Counted from the stretch's first letter, positions 1 through 13,252 are shown. The stretch is 64,000 bases of DNA from Salvia splendens (GCF_004379255.2 NC_056037.1:33453012-33517011); one strand, 5' to 3'. Program-made: numbers and translations. The notes: generated by a model from the letters alone, not told the origin.

Positions 1-1479
1 TGGAGTACCCTTTCAGCAATGCTGCGAGGATGAGTAGCACAGCCACGTTTTGCTCGTACCCTACACATTACTGAGTCCTCCAAAATATTCTCCATATCAA
101 GATCAAATGACCCTCCCGAGCCTTGCAGTTGCCCACGCTTCTCTCGTTTCTTCAGCAACAAAACAAAAATTATAACTACTCTGCTCGGGATAACACTTAC
201 AAGGGAAGTCATCAGGATGAAGCACCAAACATAAAGCTATCATAAACAACCAGTATGCAACAATAAAATGACTAGTTATTACTAAGAAGCAACAAAATTT
301 ATGATGTGCATTAAGTGAGATAATGCTTCCTATTGGAAAAAAAAACAGGTCATTCAGTACAGTGTAGACATGCTAGATTTCGTGGCATTTCAAATATGTT
401 GTGTTTCCCATTCATTAATAAATAAATAGTGACTCTCAGATGCTATTATGAATACATATGAAGTTCCATATGGGGTATGAACTATCATCACTGCGATTCC
501 AAATCAATGCACACATAATACTAATTTATATCACCAACAAGTTTTTACTATTCCTCACATGCAATTGCAACTAAAATGCTTTCTTGGTTTCCTTTTCACT
601 TTGAATTTTTGGACATACGTGCCTATGTACTTCAAATTTATGTTACCAAATATTCAAAAGATAAATCATCAATAAGTAACTCATTAGCTAAGAATAAAGT
701 TCATGTCTTCAAATATAGAACTCCACATTTAGAACAATACAATTACTCTCTTCCATATAAATTAACGTTAGAAAAGTAAGTTTGAGGCAAAATTTTCCAA
801 CTCAAAGAGGCATTTGTAATTCCCAGAAATTAATCATCAGTAGTCATTTCATATAAAATCGATAATTCACAGATTTCCTACAGTGTCACAGTGAGTCAAA
901 TATTTTTGTTATCATTTGCTCAAACCTTTTAAAGCAAAAGCACAATTGGCAACGAAGAAGTAATCCACGAGGCCAAAATAGAAGGAAAAACACTGATGCT
1001 TCTTGGCTGAACCATAATATACTAAAAATTGATCTAATTCCTACCACTTGAGTAGAAGAAGACGAAGACGGCGACTTTTTCGGCGAAATCCCATCCAAAT
1101 CCTCCGCCTCGCGTGCGCGCTTACCTTGATTCGCCGGCAAGAGCTCGTAATCCGCCGGAATCCCTAAATTCGAAAACAGCCCTTCCGAGCTATTAAGCAG
1201 AGACAAAAACTCCGCCGGCGAGCTGTTCATCCTCAGGAAATTGCTAAAGCTGCCGCCTCCGGCGGACTCCAGCAGCTGGAGATCGACTTCAGCGGTGGAG
1301 GAGGCATTGGGGGGCGGAGGCGGTTTAGGTATATCCAATACGACGTCAGGCAAGACCTGCTCCTCGTCCGACTCGAGCAACGCTTCCAACCAAGTCGCCG
1401 GAGCTGACCGGTATCTAGCGAGCCCGCCGCCGTCGCCCCTAGTCGGCTCGGCGCTTCCGCTGCCGCGCGGCGGTTGCAT
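1..1479 (-). CDS. bHLH transcription factor, 5' part (FBH / bHLH80-81-like), cut by window edge
   Basis: Two exons are visible on the minus strand. Exon 1 is 1045-1479 (145 codons) and exon 2 starts at 149 and runs off the left edge; both junctions are phase 0 (donor GTAGG at 1044, acceptor CTGAAG before 149). Exon 1 carries the motif GGLARYRSAPATWLEALL and a later FSNLG segment, both typical of the plant bHLH subfamily that includes bHLH80/81/122/130 (FBH) proteins. Exon 2 encodes CRVRAKRGCATHPRSIAERV, the start of the basic region that contacts E-box DNA. A nuclear DNA-binding regulator is expected from the family. The helix-loop-helix itself lies outside the window. I chose the ATG at 1479, which gives an MQPPRG start; the frame upstream lacks another ATG. 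The intron between 150 and 1044 holds nothing I recognise. The subfamily is firm, the exact orthologue is not. Confidence 0.88.
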
Positions 1480-1709
1480 CTGCCGAATCACTACAGTGTT
1501 TGTTTTTGTTATTTTTCTCCTTTTCCTCTTTTACTTTTAATTATCTTTTTTCCTTATCCAGAAATACCATTATCAGGTGATTTATGTTTTTGAGTTTCAA
1601 CTTTTTGAGCCATCCCTCAAGTTCCATTTCGTAAAGTTTTCTGCAGTCATGTCCTTTTATACTAAAATCGTTTTATATGACTCACTAGATTCCTCGATAG
1701 CGATGGAAC
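1480..1709. other. Upstream region of the bHLH gene
   Basis: The bHLH gene reads leftward from 1479, so its promoter and leader lie here and may extend into or beyond the hAT element that starts at 1710. I see pyrimidine-rich sequence near 1500-1560 but no clear core promoter. Confidence 0.4.
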
Positions 1710-2363
1710 TAGACATGTCAGTGTAGCCCGCAACCCATGGACTGTCTCGAATAGCCCGCTAAATTTACAGAGTTAGGGCCGGAAATTTCTAGCCAGATAA
1801 AATTAAAACCCGATAAGCTTGCAACCCGTTAGGGCCAGATCCGAAAACCCGATAAAATTTCTATTATTCTATTCTTTTACTCCTAATTCGACACTTCATT
1901 GACTAATTTTATGATATAGATAACTAAAAAATATAACTTTCAATTTTATATTAAATATACAAATTATATATTAAAATTTTATTAATATTATAATTATTAA
2001 ATAAATTAAACTCACTAAAAAATATTTAAATTTTTAAAACATGCATTAAAATTTCACGAAATATATCAAATATTAGTATTTGATCATATATTTCTGATTG
2101 AGTTTAAGCATATATCTCAAATTTATCATAATTAAACATTTTATATTTTATAAATATAACTAATTTTCATCATGATTTATTGGATTGTTCGCATCTTAAT
2201 CTTATCGGTAGAAACCCGGTTAACCTGTTGGGCTAGCCTGAAACCCGAGTTTTTAGAGTTAGGGTTGAACCTTTATAACCCGAAAGAAGTCACAACCCGA
2301 TTAGCCCGCAACCCGAGTAGGGTTGACCTAAAACCCGATGGGCCGGCCCGATTGACATCCCTA
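1710..2363. mobile_element. Non-autonomous hAT-type element (about 650 bp)
   Basis: The left end begins TAGACATGTCA and the right end, read on the minus strand, begins TAGGGATGTCA, giving an imperfect terminal inverted repeat that resembles the Ac-like (T/C)AGGGATG end. An 8-bp direct repeat GATGGAAC flanks the element (1702-1709 and 2364-2371), which is the hAT target duplication length. No transposase frame is present. The interior is strongly AT-rich, while both ends carry many AACCCG words in the same orientation, which may be subterminal transposase-binding repeats. If the boundary is moved by one base the duplication reads as 9 bp, so a Mutator-like assignment is possible but the end sequence favours hAT. 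Confidence 0.78.
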
Positions 2364-2886
2364 GATGGAACTCACCAAAATGGCAGCCACACTAGCACTC
2401 TCCTTAACTCGTATATTGACTTATTCACATTTTTGTGCTAGATTTTTTATTCTTGTAATCAAAAGGGGATTTTGTTTCTACAAGTAAATTAAAATAAAGA
2501 AAATAGCATACAAAATAAGTACTACTAGTATCAAATTTGCAACTTCTTAATTATATACTACTAGTATAAGGTGTATGATTCTAGACTCCAAACCCTCCAA
2601 AACACTAATTTTGGGAGTGAAATGTCTACATAAAATGAAAATAGCGAAAGGTCACAAATGCCTAAAGAGGCAAGATTTTTACAAGCTGAGATTTTGATGT
2701 AAAGGGAGAATCCAAAATGGTGTTTAGTAATCAACAGTCCAAATCTATAGGCAACCATCAATACATGTCATAACTACAAAAAAAGATCGTCTTCGATGCT
2801 GCAGAGCTTGTTCATTCCATTATCTCCCGATTCGAGTTAACTTACCATGCACCAAGCATAACCAACAAACTCTGTATAATCTAAAA
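2364..2886. other. Spacer between the hAT element and the nonaspanin 3' end
   Basis: AT-rich sequence without a supported gene. The part nearest 2886 is presumably the 3' UTR and polyadenylation region of the minus-strand nonaspanin gene. Confidence 0.5.
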
Positions 2887-5800
2887 TTAATCACATTTGA
2901 TATTCCTGTAAATTCTCCTCACAAACAAGTTGGAGCCCAGATATCCAACAGCACCTGAAATTCGAGGAAATTATGTTATTTTTGTTCGTTTTCTCATTTA
3001 AGCTGAGCTCAAAGACAATCAAACTTACCACAAAGGATTCCCAGACCGAGACAGAACATCAGAGTGTATCCAAAATAAAAGCTGGTCTGGAAGAAGCCCG
3101 ACATCTTAGTCTTGACGTGATAGTAGTATATAGAATATAAGTATACATATAGAGCGGTGGAAGCTGCAGAGAAGAACGAAGTCCATTGCCAGTGATAGTT
3201 CTCAGCATTCAGTAAGAAATATGTACCAACAATCGTCACGCAAATGGTGACAATGATCAGAATTACAAAGACAAGAAGCATGAAGCCGTAGACATAGTAA
3301 ACCTGTAGACAAGAAACAATGATCAGAATTACAAAGACAAGAAGCATGAAGCCGTAGACATAGTAAACCTGTAGACAAGAAAACCACGTGAATATCAGGA
3401 GACTACTGGCTGTTTGGAACGATGGGAAAATAACCATGTTCATCTTATAAAATTAAGTAGCTAGGCAATTCAAGGTACTCAAATTCAACCTATAGAGAGG
3501 AAATAATTACACATCAGAAAAAAAAAACTCTATATAACATAGGATCATTGACATAGTCTACCAAACAAGAAACAGAAAACGATGTAGTTATACATCCAGC
3601 AGTCATATACTACTTGCTTACAAATATAATTCAAACTAAAGAAATGAGCTCATGACACTTCAAGAAGAAATGTAAACTACCTTGTAATTCCAGAAGGAAG
3701 TGAAGACGAAATACATTTCAATAAAAATGCTTCCAAAAGGGAGTAGACCTCCCATGAGAGAGATAATTGATGGGGTCAAATACCATTTCTTCTCAGGAAT
3801 TGGACGAGGAATGGTCTTGACTCGGCAAGGATTGTTTGGCACGCCACTCCAGTTTCTTCCAACAACAGTGCCGAGAAGAGCCAAGGGGAAAGAAATAAAA
3901 GCCCATAGGACAAAAACAACCACCATGGTACCGAAGGGAATGGCAGCTAGAGACCCATAAAATATGGCAATTGTGTTTAAGATGAACCCAATCCCAAAAC
4001 ACAAGAATGGGAAAAGGGATGCTGTGAGGATCATTGATGTTATCCACTTCTTACCTAACAAGATAACAGAAAGTAAGCAATACTAGACACACCAGTGAAG
4101 CATATAATATTCTGTTTATGTAAAACAGTGCAATCATACTATCATAGTACAATTGTTTATTCAATTAAGACATTATAGGATTGTTAAAAGAAGGCGAGTG
4201 TTACATACCCCCATGACGCGAATACATGCCACCGCTCACATAACCAGCTATAAATGAGGTAAAAGCATAGCACACAATAAAGGTAGTTACAATAGCTCCT
4301 CTCCTGAGACATAAAATCACAGCAGGTGTAAGCTTAAACAATAAAGATGGAAAAACACTGTGAAGATAGACAAATTCAGCACATTACTAGGGACAAATCC
4401 TCCATGTGGTATAAGTAGAAACAGATTTTTAAGGGATGAGTTAAAAATATACTTAAAGATGCAAACAAATGGGAAATAGGAAAATAGTTCTTCTGCAGCT
4501 GTAGTAGTAGAAGTTACAGAGCACAGAAGGATTAAAATTTTCAGTTGAAAAGGGTGCACAAAAGCTGGGGTCGTAATACGTCAGATGGGTGATATTGGTG
4601 CAAAATCTCACATCGTGAATAGTGCATTTCCACAAAAGAGCTGTTCCATAAATAATGTTATCAATGATATTTTCAGAACACAGCACAGGATTCAGTAACA
4701 ATACTGTAGTAGTATAATATATGAAAATGGATAATTTTAAGCTTTTTTTTAATGTAGAAACAAAAATGGCATCCTAAAGTGCCTCTGGCATACCCTATGT
4801 ACAACATTCCGACAATAGCCAAAATGATGACAAGCAGAACCAGTGTTGCTAGTTGAGCACCAGTGCCAACAACAGCAGTGAGTAGAGCCAAATTTTGGGG
4901 AGGCCGAAACACATCACCATGGACCAGTTTCCAACCAGATTCTTCACTCACATCTCGTTCCTATAAAAATAAAATTTAATAAAAAAGAGTCAATCAAGCT
5001 TAAAAAACATAGAATCTCTCAATTAGAACAACTCTTTGACACACTTTCTAAATACCAGCTCCAATGAAGATAACATACAGAAGTTCAATACACAAATTTC
5101 TACATAACAAACAACTGACAAGTACCGATAAGGTACACAAGAAAGGTAATATTCAGAGTTCACTACCAGAGTCTCAAGATCGTCATCTTCCCGAGCATAT
5201 TTTGCATAATCATTGCGCAGTGTGCGCATTAATATCATAGACACCAAGCCAGTGAGGAAAATCACCATCATGAAAGAATTAAAGACAGAAAACCAATGGA
5301 TCTGCAAAGTTGGGTGAGCTGGCTGTGAGAAAAGAAGTTGTCCAAATACAAGAACGGGACATAAAAGTAAAGTAGATTGCTGATAGGGACGTGTTCACAC
5401 AAAACTTGATACACATACGAGCATGTACCTGGTGCTCAAAAAATGGGTAATCCAGATATACATCAAAACGGCGTGCAAATGTGGTGTTGGTTGGAGTCCA
5501 TTTCACAGAGTAAGTCATATCCAGTGTTCTACCCTCTTCAAGTGGCTTAGGATTTTCTTGAGTGAGATTGACATGAATAATCTGACAGGTGCAAATTTCA
5601 GCTCAGAATTTCAAAGTGAGCAAGCAAAAAATCTTGTTTGAATGAATATTCACATTGTAAAAATCCTATCTTTTAGACCAACCTGATTCCCATTGTAGTT
5701 AATTACAAGACTTTTGTGTGTAAAGAGCACATGCTTGTTATCACGATTCCTATCGGGAAGAACTTCACCAATAAAACCTATATAAAACAATTAACAGCTC

Positions 5801-6973
5801 CATCAGAGTCATATATAGTAATACAGTTCCACAAAGGCTATAAGCTATTATATACAGATAAAAACATACCCCACAATGGAAGATCGTCTGATACACGCAA
5901 CCACCAAAGAGATGCAAGAAAAAACACCAGTTAAAAAAGGAACAAAAAAGTACCAAGCTTACTCAGCAGTAATGTAAAGGAAGAACAAGATGGACTTACC
6001 CATAAAAAACTCAAACCAGTAAGAATTGTCAATGGCATCCTTGAACTGTTTAACTTTTGCTGCATCTAGTTCAATTTCACAAATCACAGTCTTGGCAACG
6101 TCCTCTGCAGAAAAAATTAATCAATAATTCACCCAAAACAATAGGAAATGAAATGAGTAGCGAAATCAAAACCAGAAACGAGCAATTACTCTTGAACTTT
6201 ATGTCGATTTGGCTATCGATAAGTTCATTCCCTCCAAGAACCTCACCAAGCCCACCCCACTTGTGAGCACCATTTTTGGATGGGCTGCAAAACGGGAGGC
6301 TATAATAGTTATAGGTCTCCTGGGGGTTGTTATATGGGCCAACCTTGTTCACCCATAGGGTGACGGGATCATTAGCTTTGAACTGCAGATTAATTAAAAA
6401 ATGTGTCAATCATAAAAGTCATAATGCTGGCAATCCTTTGTGCATGCATCCGAAACTACAAATCTCTTGAGCTGAAGGTTAACAGGAGCTGTAGAGATCT
6501 TGTGGACAGACAAGAGAAAAAAACGTTTACAAATTATCATACTTTTTCATTTAGAAAGTAACCCATATAACTAAATGAGTAGCCTTGAAAGTTCGAGCAA
6601 TTCGGTGCTGATAAATGGATGAAAACAGCATATCATAAAGTGAGTCATAAAAAAGGCTTCCATTCACCTGAATATAGAAATATTTATTACTGCTTTTTTC
6701 CCGATCATTACCCTCAGCTAACTAAAACAAACAAAACCCTCGCCTCCAAATCTGAATCACTAATAGCAGACAACCAGAAATAAAAAATACACATCGAACA
6801 GAAACCAAATTGTAGCACCGATGTGAAGAGTGCGAAAAAGATCCACGTAAGGCAAGCAATTCAGAAGGAAAACCACAACAAAATCACAAATTCCTCACCT
6901 TGCCGAAAACAGGAGAGGCTACAGACGCTAAGACGATGATGAGAACGGCGAACGATCGGACAGATGACAACAT
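2887..6973 (-). CDS. TMN1: Transmembrane 9 superfamily (nonaspanin) protein, TMN1-like
   Basis: Twelve coding exons fit in frame: 6899-6973, 6190-6382, 6000-6104, 5870-5887, 5683-5777, 5429-5581, 5167-5301, 4794-4960, 4209-4303, 3681-4054, 3029-3302 and 2887-2954, giving about 583 residues, the size of the shorter plant TMN1 type. Exon 4 is an 18-nt microexon (DDLPLW). An N-terminal signal peptide ([17 protein letters not shown]...) precedes a lumenal domain of roughly 240 residues. It is followed by a block of hydrophobic segments with family hallmarks such as VVGRNWSG and [11 protein letters not shown]. The protein ends in KCD, a match to the KXD/E signal known to retain plant TMNs in the Golgi via COPI. 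Family role: endomembrane (Golgi) multispanning protein; its biochemical activity is unclear. Oddity: the acceptor of exon 11 lies in a perfect 66-bp tandem duplication, so an alternative exon start at 3368 would add 22 residues in frame. Confidence 0.95.
3251..3382 (-). repeat. Perfect 66-bp tandem duplication spanning a splice acceptor
   Basis: Bases 3251-3316 and 3317-3382 are identical by eye. Each copy holds the acceptor TTGTCTACAG followed by the first 52 coding bases of nonaspanin exon 11. Both acceptors are phase 0 and the unit is 22 codons, so use of the upstream copy would keep the frame and insert a second copy of the segment [18 protein letters not shown] plus SCLQ. Confidence 0.95.
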
Positions 6974-7363
6974 CGCTTCGTTGCCGACAAGGTCTGCCGG
7001 ATCTGATCCGAGAAAAAAGTCGCCTGATTGGAGATTGCAGAAATGCGGCAATTAGTGTATCCCTCTGTGCTGGTTTGAACGGAAATTGAGTCAGATCTCA
7101 CAAATTGATCGGATCCCCTTGAGAGAAAGGGCTCGATTATGCCGCCATTTGACTGAATCTGCGATTTTTCGAGCGTAGGGGATAGAAGGAGAGGTGCATA
7201 TCTGGGTTTATGGCTTTCACCGAGCGACTGTGGTCTTAGCAAAGGATTATAATTAGTCTTCGCGCAAATGTTTCCCCGAAATTCCATATTTTATTTTATT
7301 TTATTTTATTTTATTTTATTTTATTTTACTTTACTGTATTAATTGTTTTTTTACTCAAAACCA
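6974..7363 (-). promoter_or_regulatory. Upstream region of the nonaspanin gene, with an ATTTT microsatellite
   Basis: Only about 390 bases separate the nonaspanin start codon from retrotransposon sequence. The stretch 6974-7287 is probably 5' UTR and proximal promoter. Bases 7288-7331 are a run of about eight TTTTA units. No clear TATA box was fixed. A frame of 119 codons over 6928-7287 on the minus strand has no recognisable content. Confidence 0.5.
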
Positions 7364-8203
7364 TTAAATAATAATATTTTAATGATATCTTTTAATAAAA
7401 TAATTAAGTAATCATTAAAATAATCCTTCATCGTTATCTCATCGTACGAGATTCGCACGAACGATGAACGATGAAAATCCGACGAGTTCGTCGTCGGATC
7501 ACGACGCACCCAGTGTCTCGGCACCAGGTGACGCGTCGGGTGGCACGGTTCCTCGGCCAGCCCGTCGCCTCCGTCTTCGGCCAGCGTCGCGCACAAGGCG
7601 CGTACGCTCTCGGCCTCATCGGCACGTCGGGTGACGCGGTCGCTCGGCCAGGAGCTTGAGCGGTGGCCCGGCTCCTCTCGGCCAGTGGCTCGTCGCCCGA
7701 CTCGGCACACCAAGGCCCGATACTCCCACTGCCTCGGCCAGCCGTGCGCACGAAGGTGCGCTGCTCTCGGCCAGTGGCTCAAGCGTTCCGCCTAGGGTTT
7801 GGGCTCTCGGCCAGTTCTCGGTCGAACTGCCGCACCGTGCCAGCCTCCGTGTCGATCTCGACGCGGGTTCGTCTGGGGCGTGCGGTCTCGGCCGGCGGCG
7901 CGCACGAGCCCTCACTCGTCTGCGCATCGCCCCGTGATCGTAGCTCCCCTGTTCCCACTGTCTCGACATCCCTATTTCAATCGCGCGTGGCGCGATCCGC
8001 CTCGGTGCGAACGCCGACGGATCGCACGTCTCGTACGATCGAAAAATTCAAGTTCCTTGATTCGATAGTTCTTGAGTTCATCATGCATAAAAATTAAACA
8101 AAACACCAAGAACATGCTTCGCAATCAATTAACGCATGCATACATGAATTTCGCGAAATTTAAATCCAAATAATCAGAGCCAAAGACTGGCTCTGATACC
8201 AAT
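7364..8203 (-). mobile_element. Truncated second LTR-element copy: PBS and leader region only
   Basis: This stretch matches 14666-15517, the leader and primer-site end of the complete element, apart from a 12-bp gap and scattered changes. It abuts the LTR at 8204, which therefore acts as the 5' LTR of this truncated copy (minus orientation) and as the 3' LTR of the full copy to the right. The match stops abruptly at 7364, next to the ATTTT microsatellite. The piece contains the same GC-rich module with repeated CTCGGCCAG words and the same PBS-like sequence. It most likely records tandem insertion or LTR-LTR recombination followed by deletion. Confidence 0.85.
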
Positions 8204-9756
8204 TGAAGGGGTTCGCAGCGGAAGCGTGCGTTCTAACGGATCACATAATACGGATCTATTTAGCAGATTATTTAGACAAAATCTATTCGCGTAATTATCA
8301 CATGTATCATGCTCATAACTTGAATTACATACATGCTTTAGAACAAATAAATCCTAAAACATGCATACTACGGAGTTAGCCAATTTACCTCGTTGATTCT
8401 CCAAAGAATCGTCGATTGCTTGCGCCTTCTCCACGATGATCTTCAATACTAGACCACAGATCTTCTGACTGGTGTCCCGAACTGTATCTCGACATCAGGG
8501 TGGGCTGATCTTATCGAAACACTAGGACTCGAATAAAGAAGACAGAACTTTCTCACGGAGGAGGAGCTGAAAATCTCACGGAGGAGAAATTCTCTTTGGA
8601 AAAATCGTCCCTTTCATTATTATGGAATGGACGAAATTTTCATCACTGTTAATTGTGTTTTCTGTCTCCTTTATTCTCCTATTTATAATAGTTACATATT
8701 GGGCCCAGTCAGGGATCTATGGAAGGTTTTGGATATAGGCTCCCCCAATTAGCCTTTTACTAATTAAATTGAACCCACAATTTAATACAAGCTTATATTG
8801 GAATATTACGAGCAGCCACTACAGATGTAATATTGAACTCCCCATCCAAATCCAAAATTATAAGTAATCCGGGTTTCCATTTTATTTATTATTTATTTCC
8901 CGCGCTTAAGATACAAATGTCCATTAATTAATTAAAGTCTGCTATGGACTTAATTAATTAACATCTTATTAATTCCAAGAGTGGACTTAGCAAGAAACAC
9001 TTATTTATTATTCATAGAGTAATAAAACTCCAACTGGCCAGTTTCCGAATAATAAAACTTTGTTCAAGCTCCTCTTGAGGACATTATCAAACGAGACTCA
9101 CCTCGCGCACGATTCAACATAATAGCAATCCTAGCACCGCTAGATAATGATCACCACTACCCAATATACCTGGATCGTTGGGTGACGAAAAACCCGCACC
9201 TTTGGTAAGTCAAAGTAGTAGATACTCAATATCGTATGCTCAATGCTAACGTACATTGATTAAGAAATAGATATTTATCAAGACCTCGTCTTTCAGTAGA
9301 TAGCATAAAGACACGTCTTGCTGTTAGATCCATTCAGTGCTACACCACACCAACGTCATCTTATTTCAATAAGGCTTAGAAATAATCGGACTGACATTGC
9401 AACCTTTCACGATAGGTAGCCAAAGCCTATCTAGGTTGTGAAATTCTTCTTTTTCTTTTGCAAAGCATTGCATAGAACCGAATGTAGTTACCTTAAAGTG
9501 GACGACGCCCACAACCAGTCTACTAAGCAAAAGACTTAGGCTTTGTTTACTTCTTATGCATTTAAATGTTTATAAAACATCTCATAAACGCACAAGCAAA
9601 CACAATGTAATAATATACTGATTCTATTCGTGCGAAATGCTCGAATAATACTGAATCGGGTCAAAAGTGGATTGTAGAGTTTTTACGTATACATGCAACG
9701 TTCTATTCGTGCGAACTCTCGCTCGAAACATGCTTTTCAGTATACTAACCCTAACA
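8204..9756 (-). repeat. LTR, left copy (shared by the two elements)
   Basis: This copy is 1553 bp, the same length as the right copy, with TG...CA ends. On the minus strand it is the 3' LTR of the full element and the 5' LTR of the truncated element, so its promoter, if active, would read toward the nonaspanin gene. Confidence 0.92.
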
Positions 9757-9767
9757 ATCTCCCACTT
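9757..9767 (-). other. Polypurine tract
   Basis: AAGTGGGAGAT on the minus strand lies directly inside the 3' LTR, at the site expected for plus-strand DNA priming in LTR retrotransposons. Confidence 0.8.
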
Positions 9768-12700
9768 ATACTCAAAACATGCTTTCGAGTATACCCACTG
9801 CCAAAAACTCTCCCACTTATACACAAAGCAGGTATTGGAGCTAGATATATCGAACTACCATTCATTTCACATCATGTTTGAAACATGTTGCCACAAAGGC
9901 ATTTTTCTGTGAAAAATCTGCTTGGTTGTTCTCTGATAATATCTTTTGCGTCACTATGTCTTTGCTGCGTACTTGATCTTTAATTAATTTCATCTCTCTA
10001 TGTGATTGTTTAGCTTATGATTTCGTGTTCCTCTTGAGTTAGCCTTTGCTAGAGTAAAAATACTCATATGTATACTCAAACTTACGATCAAAGCTACTAG
10101 GAGTATACTCCTAATGTAAACACATAAACTGAGGATGACTTACTCGATCACTGATTAGTCATAAGACTTAGTCAGTGTAACCCTAAGGACATTACATGAA
10201 TGACTGGTAAACTAGAATATAGCGATTAGTCTTTCTCAAGTACTATGGTATATTCATTACCTCAATCAAAGTCCTTTGCCATGGTTAATATGATATATAC
10301 TTGCTATGCAAAAGCACAACTAATATCAAACTTAGTACACATCATAGCATACATGAGACATCTATCTGCAGAACTAGTCTCATAATTCTTGTTCTCACTA
10401 AGCGTCAAACGACACTTGATTAGAGACAAGACAATTCCATCTTGAAAGGTAGAAACCTTTGCATGGAAATTCTAATGCTAAAATGTTCCAAGCTATGTGT
10501 AGATATAGGATTCCTAAGAGAATCTCAACATTCTTTATAGCAATCTTAAAGACTTTAGATGCTTAGAATGTAATTAGTTTCTCTATAATCCTTTATCTTA
10601 AACTGGGTAGACAACCAGTTTCCTACGCTAGATGCCAATCTTAGTTGTTTGCAACTTTTGTAGATTTCATCATCGTAGAGTACCAATAATACCATATTTA
10701 ATGCACTTTCAACTTCCTTGTGCTTACTATACACTTAAAGAGCATATGTCAAATTCCAAACATTTGACAATCTCAACAAAACACTTATCTCTTATTTAGA
10801 TGCTTGCCTAAAACCACAAAGGTCTTCATAAGCTTCTAATCATGTGTTTCTTGCCCTCTATTACATACATATTATGATGTTCCATGTAGATGATTTCTTC
10901 AAGACTTCTATTAATAGAACGCTGTCTTGACAATCATGATACACACATTCTAATTATGTACGTGCTGATAGACAATAGGATCGAACAAATCTTGGCACAA
11001 CGACAGCGAGAAGATGATATTTCTCTTTGGGCATAGCCCATTGTCATTGTCTAGCCATTTGAGATCCACATTTACACTTGCAGATGTACTAGCTCCCACT
11101 GACTGACACAGCCTGTAGGTAGTATTGCAAGTCTTGTAAAAACATGTTGTCTATCTAGGATTGTAGTTTGGAATCTATCACCTTTCCAAGAATGAATATC
11201 CAAATGAACCAATTATACATTGTAGTTAAAGGGATTATGTTCAAGTTAATCTAAGACCGAGTCTTTCGACACTCTTAGACCCATGAACTTGTCATGTTCC
11301 TGGGAACGCTCCCACTACGACATGGTTCTTACAATCTTAGGTGTTGAAGTTGATTTTATTAGTGCAAAAGTTTCTAATGGTATGAGTCCTTGGTAATGTG
11401 GAAAATTCGATATCTCTCTGTGTCCTGAGAGTTATCACGATGTTAGGTTTTTAGTTCTTCTCTTGATCTTCATATAAGAATTCTATCTTTGAAGATTACA
11501 GAACTAATAATCTTACATCATTTGGGACAACCTTAAAACATACCTCAGTACTCAACTCCAATTACTTGGATACCTTTCCAACATGCGTTGGAACAACATT
11601 ACACCTTGAGATGTGCTAGACGAGAGTCACTCTAGTCCACAACTCGTGTTTTGTAGAAGGTACTGATGATGGTAGTTTCTTTAAGGTGTATCTCGTTATA
11701 TCTAACGCTTATCCCATCAATGATAAGATTTTCATGAGTATAACTCATCACTTGATCAAACTTGTCTTAGAAAGACTTCGATTCCTTCTTACATAACTAT
11801 CCCATTCTTTGAAAGAATGCTTGGATTCGTTAATGGAGATTAGACTCCCACTACTGATCATAATCCATTCGTCTTTTTATGGTGCAAACCATTAAGACTT
11901 GCTTGTCTTTCTATGTCGCACTTCTATAAGTATCCTGAATCAAATGACCCTAACTCATAGTGCATCATACAGACATTTTCGACTTTCAAGCTATTTAACA
12001 AATTGTTAAAATCTTGATAGTCTAGATCAGTTTGAATAATAACTAAGTATTTTCTTGGCCTTAAGACTAAGAGCCATAAACACTTTATCATTCATTGTTT
12101 AAGAAGTCGATGTGTTGTTTATTACTCAATCTTGTTGCATCTATATTGTTTCAATACTATGATGCCTTAAACATCAACCATAAAACAATAGTTGAGCATT
12201 AAGAGCTCCCACTGCAACAACATCCTAACTGGATCAAGATCTCTTACTTAGAAGTTGCATTGTCATGTAAGTCATTGTCATTCTATAAAAGAGGTCAATC
12301 CAACTTACAAAGCATCTTCACTCGCTTTAGACAAACTTTGATGACAATTCAGGCTCTCTCATTTCCATATCTAGTCTTTTGTTCAAATGAACTAGGACTT
12401 AGGAAAAATGCAGCCTTCATGAATTCGTCATCTATCATGTTACTTTCCTCTAACAGTAATATAACGACTAATATTCTGAAGGTTTAATTTCCACTTTTCA
12501 GTTAAACCTTCTTGTAGTCATTTCTTATTACTCAAGGCGATGACTTGAGTCAGAAAACTATTTGAGTGATCAAAAGATTCCTCAAAACATTCTGTCCATC
12601 TAGGATATTCCAATAGAATCATCTTGACAGATTCTATTGATATCCAACTTTCATCGTCACTAACCAAGACTTGTCGTGCTACTTAAAAGAAAATAGCCTG

Positions 12701-13252
12701 ACCTTATTCCTCAAAGAACTTGTCAAGTACATGCAAAAAGCATTCTCGAACAATCTTCGTAGAATTATGTCGAGGAAATGGAGGACATGAATTATTGAGT
12801 ATAAACTCCCAGTTTTAGCGATGAGAATCTTATCCATTTACATTTCCAGTCCATATAATTTTGGCATTCGAGTTTATTCCATTAAGATCGCAGACAAAAA
12901 TATGAATGACATAATGAAGATTTGGCAAATAAACTTATTATCACATACTTATGCTCAATACATAATCGCAAATAACCACAAAACAATTATGTATCTTGCA
13001 ACTGTAAAATTAAAATTTTGTACCCTCTAGAGGAAGTCAATACGCATTAAAATCTTACAATTTTACTGGTCACAACACCGACGAATAGCCCAGAGACCAC
13101 AGAGTGGCATGGCCGCCTAATGTTGCCTAAGCACGACCACCGAATTTAGCATTACAGAGTCTCATTTCTACAACACACTCCATAACAATGCTCATGTGCT
13201 GCTAACAAGATCAAGTTATCTCATAAATTCTGTGTGAACTTCTGAATCTCGC

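Noticed and set aside
1241..1540. 99-codon plus-strand frame
   Set aside because: It is antisense to exon 1 of the bHLH gene and has no domain of its own.
6928..7287. 119-codon minus-strand frame over the nonaspanin start
   Set aside because: It lies in the leader in another frame and shows no conserved motif.
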